Part shown: positions 36,107 to 53,260 of the stretch, piece by piece | Layout: every line of letters begins with the position of its first letter | How positions within the stretch are numbered: the stretch's first letter is position 1 | DNA from: Pseudomonadales bacterium | GTDB taxonomy: Bacteria > Pseudomonadota > Gammaproteobacteria > Pseudomonadales > Pseudohongiellaceae | Assembly (NCBI GenBank): GCA_024234395.1 | Contig: JACKOH010000001.1 | Span: 2,065,001-2,129,000 of the forward strand | Length of the DNA stretch: 64,000 nt | Reading direction: 5' to 3' | Translations under genes and position numbers: made by a program | Notes under the pieces: generated by a model | The model's database searches: none | The model's input: the letters and a program-made list of their open reading frames with translations, nothing else | What the model was told of the DNA's origin: nothing

Positions 36107-37540
36107 CTAGCCGGGAAACTCAGCGAGTCCGAACCTGGCGGCAGACCGCCGGGGTTCGTCCCTCCGAGCACTTACCAGTGGCCCGATTGCGACCAGCGTG
36201 GCGAACAACAAAGCAATTTCTATGTGATAAACCACACTGTAGCCGATGGCCGGTCCGCTCAGGGCAGCGCCCAGCGCGCCATTGGCAGCCAGGTTGGAAA
36301 ACAGATCCCGCAGCGCCCCGCCAAGGGCGATGCCGCCACCACTGGCGGTAGCCTGCACCGCGCCCCAGGCTCCCAGCGCCAGACCGAACCGGCCCTGGGA
36401 TTCCATGGACATGGCGGCAGTCAGGGTGCCGACGGCAAACAGTCCGCTGCCGAAACCGATCAGCGTGGTTCCGATCCGGAAAATCAGCACTGAATCCAGT
36501 GGCGCGGCGAATACCACGGCGGCAAAGGCAAACACCCCGAGCAGGGCGCCACGTGCGGCCAGTCGCAAGGGATCGGTACCCCGCCCCAGCTCCCGGGCTG
36601 CCAGTGCAAACGCAATCAGGTTGCCACCCGCCAGCAAGCCGGTAAGCACGGTGGTGGCGCCAACCGAAAGCTGGAGAATCTGGCCACCATAAGGTTCCAG
36701 CAGAATATCCTGCATGCTGAATGCCGCAGTACCGAGCCCCAGGGCAACCAGGTAGCGCCGAGTCTGATTACCCCGGGCAAAATCACGCCAGGCATCGATA
36801 AAGGGAGTCCTGGCACGATTGAAAGCGGTACGACTTGGATCCCTGGCCTCCTGCTTCCACAGGGCAGTCAGGTTCAGCGCCAGTGTCACTACGGCGGCGC
36901 CCTGGATCACCTGGATCAGCTGCAATTGACTGAAGCTCTTCAATAGCGCGCCAAAGCCCAGGGCGCTGACCACCATACCCAGCAATAACATCACATAGAG
37001 CAGTGCCACCACACGCGGCCGGGAATCTTTCGGCGCCAGATCCGTCGCCAGCGCCAGGCCGGCTGTCTGGGTGGTATGCAGTCCGATTCCGGTGAGCAGA
37101 AAAGCCAATGCCGCTCCCAATTGACCGATCCAGATCGGGCCATGGGCATCACCGGAAAGAACCAGCAACGCGAACGGCATAATCGCCAGCCCGCCAAACT
37201 GCATCAGGGTACCCATCCAGATGTAAGGCACCCGTTTCCAGCCCAGGTAGGAGCGATGGGTATCGGATCGATAACCGACCAGCACCCTGAACGGCGCAAA
37301 CAGCAGTGGCAGGGATATCATTGTGGCTACCAGTGCCGCACTGACCCCAAGCTCAACAATCATGACCCGGTTCAGGGTCCCGTTCAGCAGCACGATGGCC
37401 ATGCCGACGGAGATCTGGAACAGAGACAGACGCAACAGCCGGCCCAGCGGCAGCTCCACCGTGGCCGCATCAGCAAACGGCAGAAATCGGGAACCGATCT
37501 GAGTCCAGGTTCTGGCCAGGTTTGCGTTCAACTGCCTCAC
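36107..37540 (-). CDS. lhaA: Light-harvesting 1 assembly protein LhaA (PucC family)
   Basis: 477 residues from a GTG at 37540 that makes a GTGA overlap with the bchM stop and has GGAGGT 9 nt upstream; the open frame runs further up but only over bchM. It is a 12-helix major facilitator-like protein of the PucC/BCH2 family. LRLSLFQISVGMAIVLLNGTLNRVMIVELGVSAALVATMISLPLLFAPFRVLVGYRSD is the typical N-terminal half. LhaA is thought to deliver bacteriochlorophyll to LH1. A second PucC-family gene is at 49.8 kb. Confidence 0.94.
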   Translation of the reverse strand: MRQLNANLARTWTQIGSRFLPFADAATVELPLGRLLRLSLFQISVGMAIVLLNGTLNRVMIVELGVSAALVATMISLPLLFAPFRVLVGYRSDTHRSYLGWKRVPYIWMGTLMQFGGLAIMPFALLVLSGDAHGPIWIGQLGAALAFLLTGIGLHTTQTAGLALATDLAPKDSRPRVVALLYVMLLLGMVVSALGFGALLKSFSQLQLIQVIQGAAVVTLALNLTALWKQEARDPSRTAFNRARTPFIDAWRDFARGNQTRRYLVALGLGTAAFSMQDILLEPYGGQILQLSVGATTVLTGLLAGGNLIAFALAARELGRGTDPLRLAARGALLGVFAFAAVVFAAPLDSVLIFRIGTTLIGFGSGLFAVGTLTAAMSMESQGRFGLALGAWGAVQATASGGGIALGGALRDLFSNLAANGALGAALSGPAIGYSVVYHIEIALLFATLVAIGPLVSARRDEPRRSAARFGLAEFPG

Positions 37541-38237
37541 GACTGCAACACCTCCAGCGCCTGCGAAATATAGAAACCACTGTCGATGCGCCGGGTGCGA
37601 CCGGTCCGCCAGTGACGCAGACTGTCGTGACCGGCCAGCAGTCGGTGCAGCGCCAGCTCCCCGGCGGGCTCGATGGCCGGCGAGCGCTGACCGGCGGGAA
37701 ACAGTTTCCCAAGACCATGCATCAGCATCAGAGCTCTGGTCCGCGGCGCGAAGGTAAACAGCATGCCGCACTGGGTACGTTCGGCCAGGCTCCCCAGGGT
37801 CGCCACCACATCCCGGATCGGGTAATGAATCAGCGAATCCATGGCCACCACGTAATCGAAGCGGTCCTGCCCGGCCGTCAGCATGTCTCCGACCCGGAAC
37901 TCCACGGTTCCGGGACCCAGTTCCGCAGGACTGCGTTCACGGGCCAGCCGGATCAGTGTTGGCGACAGATCGATCGCTGTCACCCGGGCGCCACGGCGGG
38001 CTGCCGCTACGGCCAGGGCACCGGTACCGCACCCGGCATCGAGCAGGTGCCGGCCACTGAGATCTTCCGGCAGCCAGTCCAGCAACGTCTGACGCATCTG
38101 TTCACGTCCGGCCCGTACGGTCCGGCGAATGCGCCCCACCGGCGCATCGGAGGTCAGGCGATCCCAGGCTGCCACCGCGGTCTTGTCGAAATAGGTCAGC
38201 AGTTGACCGCGGCGCTTTTCGTAAGTTTGTGTCGGCA

Positions 38238-38238
<1 letters not shown>
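37537..38238 (-). CDS. bchM: Magnesium protoporphyrin IX O-methyltransferase
   Basis: 233 residues. HLLDAGCGTGALAVAAARRGARVTAIDLSPTL (about residues 66-97) is the S-adenosylmethionine site, and YFDKTAVAAWDRLTSDAPVGRIRRTVRAGREQMR ahead of it is typical of BchM. It methylates the C13 propionate of Mg-protoporphyrin, making the substrate of AcsF. It shares one base with bchL (TGATG) and overlaps lhaA by 4 nt. Confidence 0.95.
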
Positions 38239-46197
<7,959 letters not shown>

Positions 46198-46232
46198 CTG
46201 GCGCGCTCTCCTCCTGCAATTGTTTTTTTGCC

Positions 46233-46312
46233 ACTCTAGATCGCTTGCACGCGTCTGTCAACATAACTTGACGTTATACTAAACTTGACAATCATCACCC
46301 GGAGGGTATGCT
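46233..46312. promoter_or_regulatory. Divergent bchF/ppaA promoter region with PpsR-like site
   Basis: Toward bchF (minus) TTGACA at 46261-46256 and TAGAGT at 46238-46233 have a 17-bp spacer; the -10 is the same hexamer as at bchC. A near-consensus PpsR site, TGT-N12-ACG, at 46256-46273 overlaps the -35. Toward ppaA (+) TTGACA at 46285-46290 and TATGCT at 46307-46312 have a 16-bp spacer. No second operator lies 8 bp away on either side. The whole bchF-ppaA gap is 279 bp. Confidence 0.7.
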
Positions 46313-46476
46313 CGATCTGAAGGTGACTCTTACTTGAATACCGTTCACTGAGGATTCCTTTTTGCCGCTGGCATCGTGAAACCGGAAGTGACTTCCAATT
46401 CGAATAAGCGACTTTCGGACCTGCAATCTGGAAGCGAGACACAACTTCCCGGTGCCCGAATTTAAGGAGGGACACA

Positions 46477-47382
46477 ATGACGGGTTTGCTACAGCGCAAT
46501 AATGAGAACAATTTTGCTGAGATCCAGCGCCGCAAGGCCCCGTCAGGTCATGTCGACCGGCGCGCCGGCAGCGGGCATCGCGCATTGTGTGACGGGGAGG
46601 ACAACGGTCACGAATCCACCGGTGTATTACGTACCGTGGAAACGCAGATTATTCCGCGTCTGTTGCTGTCCTACCGCGGACTGGAATCGAGTCGCCAGGC
46701 CGAGACTCCTGCCCCCCATCATACTGATCGGGAAGCCATCGACATTGCCGAATTTGCCCGCCTGGTGATCAGTCAGGATGCCGAGCGGATTTCCCGGTAC
46801 CTGACCACACAGTGCGAACAGGGTGCCTCGCTCGAATGGCTGTATCTGGAACTGTTGAGCCCGACTGCCCAGCACATCGGCCGGCTCTGGGAAGAGGATC
46901 TCTGCGGAATCGTCGACGTCACCCTGGCAGTGGGCCTGCTGCAGCATGTATTGAGAGAACTGAGTCCGACCTTTCAGGAACAGCAGGGTTATCTTGATTC
47001 CCGCAGACGTGGCCTGTTTCTGCCCATGCCGGGCGAGCAGCATACCTTTGGACTGAGCCTTATCACCGAGTTTTTCCGACGTGCCGGCTGGGACCTCTGG
47101 AGTCTGCCGGCAGTGAGTGAAGAACAGTTGCTGGCCCTGGTCAGCGATGAATGGTTCGCCATTCTGGGAATCTCGATCAGCGCCGAAGTCAACCTGGCCG
47201 GACTGGCAACACTGATTCAGAAAATCCGCCGCGCGTCCGGTAATCGCTCCCTGGGCGTAATGGTTGGAGGACCTCTGTTCGTTGCCCAGCCCCAGTTAAG
47301 CAAGGAAGTGGGCGCCGACGCCACAGCAGTCGACGCCCGGCAAGCCGTGTTGCAGGCAGAATCACTGCTGACTCTGCAATAG
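46477..47382 (+). CDS. ppaA: PpaA/AerR-type cobalamin-binding regulator
   Basis: 301 residues. A helical cap domain (LYLELLSPTAQHIGRLWEEDLCGIVDVTLAVGLLQ) precedes a B12-binding Rossmann domain with EQHTFGLSLITEFFRRAGWDLW, where the His is expected to contact cobalamin, and LGVMVGGPLF. This is the layout of AerR/PpaA, which modulate CrtJ/PpsR repression in response to light via adenosylcobalamin. It precedes ppsR by 66 bp, as in many photosynthesis clusters. AAGGAGGG lies before the ATG. Confidence 0.9.
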   Translation: MTGLLQRNNENNFAEIQRRKAPSGHVDRRAGSGHRALCDGEDNGHESTGVLRTVETQIIPRLLLSYRGLESSRQAETPAPHHTDREAIDIAEFARLVISQDAERISRYLTTQCEQGASLEWLYLELLSPTAQHIGRLWEEDLCGIVDVTLAVGLLQHVLRELSPTFQEQQGYLDSRRRGLFLPMPGEQHTFGLSLITEFFRRAGWDLWSLPAVSEEQLLALVSDEWFAILGISISAEVNLAGLATLIQKIRRASGNRSLGVMVGGPLFVAQPQLSKEVGADATAVDARQAVLQAESLLTLQ

Positions 47383-47448
47383 ACTGCTCGTGCTTGCCCC
47401 GGCACTCAACACAAGAACTCAAACAGATTCAAGGGCGTTGGTAAGGGT

Positions 47449-48870
47449 GTGAAGCACTTTAATAATCCGACAGATTCGTTTGCGCAACTCACTGCGGAAG
47501 AGGCGGCGACACTGATTGACGCCGCCACCGACATTGCCCTGGTAATCGATGCGGACGGTATCATAAGAGACCTGTCATACAACACCGATGACCTGCCGCC
47601 GGATAACTACGAGGACTGGCTCAACAGACCCTGGCTGGAAACCGTGACCGTGGAGAGCCGGCCCAAGGTGAAAGCACTGCTCACCGCCCCCGCTTCAGAG
47701 CCAGCGTCGAAATGGCGCCATATCAATCATCCTTCCCTCAGCCAGTCTGATCTGCCGGTACTCTACACAACGGTACCGCTCGGTAGCAGCGGCCGCCTGC
47801 TCGCCATCGGGCGCAGCGCAGTCGGAATGGCCGAATTGCAACAACGTCTGCTGCGTGCGCAGCAGGCTATGGAACAGCATTATCTGAAGATCCGCCACCT
47901 GGAAACCCGCTATCGATCATTGTTCCAGGCCTGTTCCGAAGCTGTCATTATCGTCGACTCGAACAACCTGAAAATCCTCGAAGCCAATTCGGCCGCAGAG
48001 CAGCTGCTGGGTGAGGATAACAACAAATTGCCTGGCAAGCGTCTCAGCCAGTTTTTTACCGGGCGGGACGCAACCGCCATTGAAAAGCTGCTGGCCGAAA
48101 TCCGGGCCACCGGGCAGCGTGGCCAGCTGAAATTGCAACCGGCAGACCAGCAGGCCGAATGCCTGCTGCATGCTTCCCTGTGTTATCAGGACGGCAGCTC
48201 GCATTTCCTGCTCACCATCAGCGCGGCACCGGACACGTTCTCCCCTTCCGTTGGCAGCAGTCGACGCGAAAGACTCCTTAAAATCGTTGAAAGCGCCCCC
48301 GATTGCTTTGTTGTAACGGATACCCACGGACGCATCATCGCCGCCAACCAGGCGTTCCTGACGCTGACTCAGACAGCGGCCGAGGAGCGGATTCGCGGTG
48401 AGTCGCTGGACAAATGGTTCGGCCGCTCCGGCGTCGACCTCAATGTTCTGATGGCGAATCTGCGCAAGCATGGTTCCGTGCGCCTGTTCGCCACCACCCT
48501 GCGCGGAGAATACGGCTCCCAGATCGATGTCGAGGTCTCCGCGACCCAGGTAGTCACCGGCGATGACGAGACCAGTTTCGGTTTCCTGATCCGCGATATC
48601 GGCACCCGGTTTGATGATGCCTCGCACAAACAACATCGTCTGTCGCGGCCCGTGGAGCAATTGACGGAACTGGTCGGGAGGCTGCCCCTGAAGGACCTGG
48701 TGCAGGAATCCACCGACATGGTGGAGCGATACTGTATCGAAGCCGCACTGGAAATCACCGGCGAGAATCGAACCTCCGCGGCAGAGATTCTGGGCCTGAG
48801 TCGTCAGAGCCTGTACGTGAAACTGCGCCGTTATGGAATTGGAAATTTTGAGTCAGAGAATCGTGAATGA
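47449..48870 (+). CDS. ppsR: PpsR/CrtJ-type photosynthesis repressor, canonical copy
   Basis: 473 residues starting at GTG. Same architecture as the copy at 21.9 kb: N-terminal domain, Q-linker helix (LQQRLLRAQQAMEQHYLKIRHLETRYR), two PAS domains and a Fis-type helix-turn-helix (NRTSAAEILGLSRQSLYVKLRRYG). The helix-turn-helix holds Cys429 (ERYCIEAAL), equivalent to the redox Cys of CrtJ (Cys420) and R. sphaeroides PpsR (Cys424), and there are four more Cys. It is expected to bind the TGT-N12-ACA operators seen at bchC and crtE/crtD. Position after ppaA and before bchG is the conserved ppsR location. Confidence 0.95.
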   Translation: MKHFNNPTDSFAQLTAEEAATLIDAATDIALVIDADGIIRDLSYNTDDLPPDNYEDWLNRPWLETVTVESRPKVKALLTAPASEPASKWRHINHPSLSQSDLPVLYTTVPLGSSGRLLAIGRSAVGMAELQQRLLRAQQAMEQHYLKIRHLETRYRSLFQACSEAVIIVDSNNLKILEANSAAEQLLGEDNNKLPGKRLSQFFTGRDATAIEKLLAEIRATGQRGQLKLQPADQQAECLLHASLCYQDGSSHFLLTISAAPDTFSPSVGSSRRERLLKIVESAPDCFVVTDTHGRIIAANQAFLTLTQTAAEERIRGESLDKWFGRSGVDLNVLMANLRKHGSVRLFATTLRGEYGSQIDVEVSATQVVTGDDETSFGFLIRDIGTRFDDASHKQHRLSRPVEQLTELVGRLPLKDLVQESTDMVERYCIEAALEITGENRTSAAEILGLSRQSLYVKLRRYGIGNFESENRE

Positions 48871-48937
48871 GTTATCTGAATAGTGACCAATCGGCCCACA
48901 ATCGCACCGATGCGCCGGAATCGACACGGAGTTTTTT

Positions 48938-49846
48938 ATGAGCAGTGAGCCGCAAACTGCCAGTGCAGGTCAGCGACTGGAGCCTGCCGCCATCATCGAG
49001 TTGCTCAAGCCGATTACCTGGTTTCCACCCATGTGGGCCTTCATCTGCGGAGTAGTTTCCGGGTGGGGATCGGCAGAGCCGGACTGGCGACTTATTGTTG
49101 CCGGAGTCATGCTGGCCGGCCCCCTGGTGTGCGGCACCAGCCAGGCCGTCAACGACTGGTTCGACCGCGATGTTGATGCCATTAATGAGCCGCAACGTCC
49201 GATTCCCTCGGGACGCCTGCCCCGTCACTGGGGACTGACGGTAGCCGTCACCTGGACGGCCCTGTCGCTGGTGATTGCCAGCATGCTCGGCCCCTGGGTC
49301 TTTATCGCCGCCATTTTCGGACTTTACCTGGCCTGGATCTACAGTGCGCCACCGCTGCGCCTGAAACGGAATGGCTGGTGGGGCAACAGCGCCGTGGCAA
49401 TCTGTTATGAGGGATTGCCCTGGTTTACCGGTGCCGCTCTGGTCACGGCCGCCCTGCCCGACTGGCGCGTGCTGGTGCTGGCCCTGCTGTACAGCTATGG
49501 TGCCCACGGCATCATGACCCTCAATGACTTTAAATCCATGGAAGGTGACAAACTCACCGGGCTTCGCTCAATTCCAGTCCAGCTCGGCGCGGACCGCGCT
49601 GCCCGTCTGGCATGCCTGATGATGTTGCAGCCACAGGTGTTGGTTGTGCTGTTGCTGGGTTTATGGGGACACCCGGTACATGCCGCGATCATCGCGGTTT
49701 CGGTACTGATGCAGATTCGACTGATGCAACACCTGATAGCAAACCCGCGTGAAATGGCTCCGTGGTACAACGCCACCGGTGTCAGCCTGTATGTGCTGGG
49801 TATGCTGGTGAGCGCCTTTGCAATTCAATCGGGGAACCTGATGTGA
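48938..49846 (+). CDS. bchG: Bacteriochlorophyll synthase
   Basis: 302 residues, UbiA-type polyprenyltransferase with about eight membrane helices. The Asp-rich motif QAVNDWFDRDVDAINEPQRPIPSGR is the prenyl diphosphate site; a second, LNDFKSMEGDKLTGLRSIPVQLG, follows. It esterifies bacteriochlorophyllide a with geranylgeranyl (or phytyl) diphosphate. The stop overlaps the next gene's ATG by one base. Confidence 0.96.
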   Translation: MSSEPQTASAGQRLEPAAIIELLKPITWFPPMWAFICGVVSGWGSAEPDWRLIVAGVMLAGPLVCGTSQAVNDWFDRDVDAINEPQRPIPSGRLPRHWGLTVAVTWTALSLVIASMLGPWVFIAAIFGLYLAWIYSAPPLRLKRNGWWGNSAVAICYEGLPWFTGAALVTAALPDWRVLVLALLYSYGAHGIMTLNDFKSMEGDKLTGLRSIPVQLGADRAARLACLMMLQPQVLVVLLLGLWGHPVHAAIIAVSVLMQIRLMQHLIANPREMAPWYNATGVSLYVLGMLVSAFAIQSGNLM

Positions 49847-51177
49847 TGAAAAAATCGAATTCGACAGGACTTGGCTGGCTCGGAATCATCCGCCTGGGGC
49901 TGGTGCAGACCGCCCTTGGCTCGATCGTGGTACTCACCACCGCCACCATCAACCGGGTGATGGTTGTGGAACTGGCGTTACCGGCGGTGCTGCCCGGGCT
50001 GCTGGTAGGGCTTCACTACGGTGTGCAGCTCAGCCGGCCGCGCTTTGGTCATGGCTCCGACCTGGGCGGGCGCCGCACCCCGTGGATCATCGGCGGAATG
50101 GCGGTACTGGCGACCGGTGGCATTACTGCCGCCCTCGCCACCGCGTTGCTGGCGAGCCAGCTGTTGGCCGGGATTCTGCTGGCAGTATTTGCCTTCACCC
50201 TGGTCGGTTTGGGAGTGGGGGCCTCCGGCACGACTCTGCTGGCGCTGCTGGCGAAACTGGTCGACGACCGCCGGCGTCCGGCCGCTGCCACCCTGGTGTG
50301 GCTGATGATGATCGCCGGTTTCATTATTACCGCAGGGACTGCCGGCCATTTCCTTGACCCGTTTTCCTCAGCGCGTCTGATTACGGTGACTGCCACGGTA
50401 TGTCTGATTGCGTTTGTGTTGACGCTGATTGTTATCCATTCGGTGGAAAATACAGAAGTGTCCTTTCGACCACGACCGGCCGGCCCGGACCGTCCTCCGG
50501 TACCATTCCGTAAGGCCCTGAATCTGGTCTGGGCAGAACCGACAGCACGCAGATTCACCGTTTTCGTGTTTGTGTCCATGCTGGCCTATAGCGCCCAGGA
50601 TCTAATTCTGGAACCTTTTGCCGGGATCGTATTCGGATTGACTCCCGGCCAGTCGACCCAGCTGTCGGGAGTCCATTCATCCGGTCTGCTGGCAGGCATG
50701 CTGATGGTTGCGGTGCTGGGTAGCGTATTTGGCGGTCGCTCGGTAGGCTCCCTGCGATTCTGGACCGTCACCGGCTGTCTGGCCTCGTCGGCAACCCTGG
50801 TACTGCTGGCAGTCGCCGGCCTCAATGGACCTCCCTGGCCATTGCATCCGTCTGTATTCGCGCTCGGACTTGCCAACGGCACTTTCGCAGTCGGCGCCAT
50901 CGGCTCGATGATGGGACTGGCAGGACAGGGTCGTAACGACAGCGAGGGAATGCGCATGGGATTGTGGGGCGCAGCCCAAGCGGTCGCATTCGGACTCGGT
51001 GGATTCCTGGGTACCGCAGGAGTTGATGTGACCCGTTTTCTGCTGGCGTCGCCGGATCTGGCCTACAGCCTGATTTTCAGCGCCCAGGCCGTGTTGTTTC
51101 TGAGCGCTGCGCTGCTGGCCCTGCGCCTCGAACAGGGTGCCTCCACAAACCCGGCCAAGCAGGTTGCCTATAGCTAG
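49846..51177 (+). CDS. PucC-family transporter-like protein between bchG and bchP
   Basis: 443 residues from the ATG at 49846, one base into the bchG stop (TGATG). It is a 12-helix PucC/BCH2-family protein: LGIIRLGLVQTALGSIVVLTTATINRVMVVELALPAVLPGLLVGLHYGVQLSRPRFGHGSD. It corresponds to ORF428/BchP-linked pucC-like genes present between bchG and bchP in many photosynthesis clusters, whose role is thought to be pigment delivery or assembly. It is shorter than LhaA and clearly distinct. Confidence 0.9.
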   Translation: MKKSNSTGLGWLGIIRLGLVQTALGSIVVLTTATINRVMVVELALPAVLPGLLVGLHYGVQLSRPRFGHGSDLGGRRTPWIIGGMAVLATGGITAALATALLASQLLAGILLAVFAFTLVGLGVGASGTTLLALLAKLVDDRRRPAAATLVWLMMIAGFIITAGTAGHFLDPFSSARLITVTATVCLIAFVLTLIVIHSVENTEVSFRPRPAGPDRPPVPFRKALNLVWAEPTARRFTVFVFVSMLAYSAQDLILEPFAGIVFGLTPGQSTQLSGVHSSGLLAGMLMVAVLGSVFGGRSVGSLRFWTVTGCLASSATLVLLAVAGLNGPPWPLHPSVFALGLANGTFAVGAIGSMMGLAGQGRNDSEGMRMGLWGAAQAVAFGLGGFLGTAGVDVTRFLLASPDLAYSLIFSAQAVLFLSAALLALRLEQGASTNPAKQVAYS

Positions 51178-51241
51178 GGAATCTCTAATACAAAAACAAC
51201 AACGAAAGACTACAAAGAACAACTACAAAGAGAGTTGGCTC

Positions 51242-52489
51242 ATGCCTGCAAACAAGGTGGCAAACAACAAACCTGACACGATTGTCGAAGCCTACGACGC
51301 AGTGGTTATTGGCGGCGGACCTGCCGGCGCCACTGCTGCAACCGACCTTGCCCGCAACGGGCTGTCGGTATTGCTGCTGGACCGGGCCGGACGCATCAAA
51401 CCCTGTGGCGGGGCTATTCCGCCGCGCTTGATGGAGGAGTTCGCGATCCCTGAAAGCCTGCTGGTGGCGCGGGTCAACCTGGCCCGGGTCGTCGCGCCCA
51501 GTCAGCGTCAGGTTGACATGCCCATCGAAGGCGGTTTTGTCGGCATGGTGGATCGCGAGGTGTTCGACGCCTGGCTACGGCAACGCGCGGTCGAGGCCGG
51601 AGCACAGCTTCGCACCGGCAGGTTTGTGCGGATCGAGCGCGACGTGGATGGCACGGCCCTGGTCAGGTTCCGACGCAGTCGCGATACGGATCAGCTTGAC
51701 TGTGTCCGCGCCCGCACCATTATCGGTGCAGACGGCGCCCGCTCGGAGGTCGCCAGACAGACTATCCCGGCAGCCCGCAAGATACCCTATGTGGCTGCCT
51801 ACCATGAAATTATCCGCTCCCCGGAAAACCGGACTGACGGCCATGACACAAAGGCACCCCGGTTCGATGACAGACGCTGTGATATTTATTACGAGGGACG
51901 CCTGTCACCTGATTTTTATGCCTGGGTCTTTCCTCATGGCGACACGACCAGTGTCGGGGTCGGCAGTGCCCGGAAAGGATTTTCGCTGCGAGGCGCGGTA
52001 AGTTCGCTGCGTACCGAAACCGGCCTGCAGGGCAGCGAAACGATCCGACGCGAGGGGGCCCCGATTCCTCTGCGCACCCTGCCCAGGTGGGACAATGGTC
52101 GTGATGTGGTGTTGGCCGGCGATGCGGCCGGAGTGGTCGCTCCTGCCTCCGGAGAAGGCATTTATTACGCCATGGCCAGTGGCCGCCTGGCTGCAGAGTC
52201 AATTGTCACTTTTTGTACGAGTGGCGATGCGCGGGCCCTGGGCATGGCACGAAAACGCTTCATGAAAGCCCATGGCCGGGTCTTCTGGGTGCTGGGGATC
52301 ATGCAACGCTTCTGGTACGCCAGTGACCGCCGCCGCGAGAGATTCGTAAGCATCTGCCGCGATCCGGATGTGCAGAATCTCACCTGGCAGGCCTACATGC
52401 ACAAGCGCCTGGTACGCGCCAGGCCAATGGCACACGCGCGCATCTTCTTCAAGGATCTCGCCCATCTGTTCGGGATTGTCGCGCCATGA
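51242..52489 (+). CDS. bchP: Geranylgeranyl reductase
   Basis: 415 residues from the ATG at 51242 (GAGAG upstream); the open frame extends further up but into the preceding gene. YDAVVIGGGPAGATAATDLARNGLSVLLLDR is the FAD motif and NGRDVVLAGDAAGVVAPASGEGIYYAMASGRLAA is the second flavin contact, both typical of BchP/ChlP. It reduces the geranylgeranyl tail to phytyl with NADPH. Its stop overlaps tspO by 4 nt. Confidence 0.95.
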   Translation: MPANKVANNKPDTIVEAYDAVVIGGGPAGATAATDLARNGLSVLLLDRAGRIKPCGGAIPPRLMEEFAIPESLLVARVNLARVVAPSQRQVDMPIEGGFVGMVDREVFDAWLRQRAVEAGAQLRTGRFVRIERDVDGTALVRFRRSRDTDQLDCVRARTIIGADGARSEVARQTIPAARKIPYVAAYHEIIRSPENRTDGHDTKAPRFDDRRCDIYYEGRLSPDFYAWVFPHGDTTSVGVGSARKGFSLRGAVSSLRTETGLQGSETIRREGAPIPLRTLPRWDNGRDVVLAGDAAGVVAPASGEGIYYAMASGRLAAESIVTFCTSGDARALGMARKRFMKAHGRVFWVLGIMQRFWYASDRRRERFVSICRDPDVQNLTWQAYMHKRLVRARPMAHARIFFKDLAHLFGIVAP

Positions 52490-52971
52490 GCGCAGTGATA
52501 CTTCGTCGCGCCAGGCCGGTAACCCTGGCTGCTGTGGCCGCACTGCTGGTGGCGCTGACCGGCGCCACGATGACTGACCTGGGCCCCTGGTACCAGCAGC
52601 TGGTCAAGCCCGGCTGGCAACCGCCAGACTGGCTGTTCGGCCCGGCCTGGACACTGATTTTTGCCTTGACCGCGCTATCCGCCGAACAAAGCTGGAGACA
52701 CAGTCCACGGAGTCAGCGTGCCTGGCTGGTCGGACTGTTCTGCCTGAACGGGTTTCTCAACATCCTCTGGAGCCTGCTGTTTTTCCGCCTGCAACGACCC
52801 GACTGGGCGCTGCTGGAAGTGGTGATACTGTGGCTGTCCATTGTCTGGCTGATCGTGGTGGTAAGGCGTCACTGTGACACGGGAGCGTGGTTGCTGGTGC
52901 CTTATCTGTTGTGGGTGGCCTTTGCCGGCTACCTGAACCTGGCGGTGGTCAGGCTGAACGCACCATTCTGA
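52486..52971 (+). CDS. tspO: TspO/MBR family tryptophan-rich sensory protein
   Basis: 161 residues with five membrane helices. WYQQLVKPGWQPPDWLFGPAWTLIFALTALS and PYLLWVAFAGYLNLAVVRLN are the family's two signature blocks. TspO (CrtK) binds tetrapyrroles such as protoporphyrin IX and, in Rhodobacter, dampens photosynthesis gene expression in oxygen, in concert with PpsR/AppA. Starts in an ATGA overlap with bchP, hence translationally coupled to it. Confidence 0.95.
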   Translation: MSAVILRRARPVTLAAVAALLVALTGATMTDLGPWYQQLVKPGWQPPDWLFGPAWTLIFALTALSAEQSWRHSPRSQRAWLVGLFCLNGFLNILWSLLFFRLQRPDWALLEVVILWLSIVWLIVVVRRHCDTGAWLLVPYLLWVAFAGYLNLAVVRLNAPF

Positions 52972-52984
52972 GGATCACTCTGTC

Positions 52985-53254
52985 GTGACTGAACTCTTCG
53001 CCAGCGGGCACATTGTCGACCTCATCCTGGTTCTGATGGCAGTGCAATGGCTGGTGGTGCTGGGCCTCTACAAGAGCGGGATGAGAGTTATCGTGCCAGG
53101 GGATTACCTGGTCAATCTGCTGCCCGGCGCCTGCCTGTTGCTGGCGCTTCGGGCCGCCCTGACCGGTACTCCATGGCCATGGATTGCCGCCCTGCTGCTG
53201 GCTTCGCTGCTGGCCCACTGGCAGGAGATCTGGCGCCGCAGCGTGGCCAGTTAA
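52985..53254 (+). CDS. Small membrane protein of unknown function
   Basis: 89 residues starting at GTG, 13 bp after the tspO stop, with GAGGA upstream. Three hydrophobic segments are visible: IVDLILVLMAVQWLVVLGLY, LVNLLPGACLLLALRAALT and WIAALLLASLLAHW. I do not recognise a family. The tight spacing with tspO and the next gene (6 bp) shows it belongs to the bchG-tspO-idi operon. It might be a partner of the four-helix protein that follows. Real by context; function unknown. Confidence 0.75.
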   Translation: MTELFASGHIVDLILVLMAVQWLVVLGLYKSGMRVIVPGDYLVNLLPGACLLLALRAALTGTPWPWIAALLLASLLAHWQEIWRRSVAS

Positions 53255-53260
53255 ACCGTT

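Noticed and set aside
37541..37771. A longer N-terminus for lhaA
   Set aside because: It overlaps bchM in another frame, and the GTG at 37540 has a good Shine-Dalgarno and a 4-nt overlap with the bchM stop.
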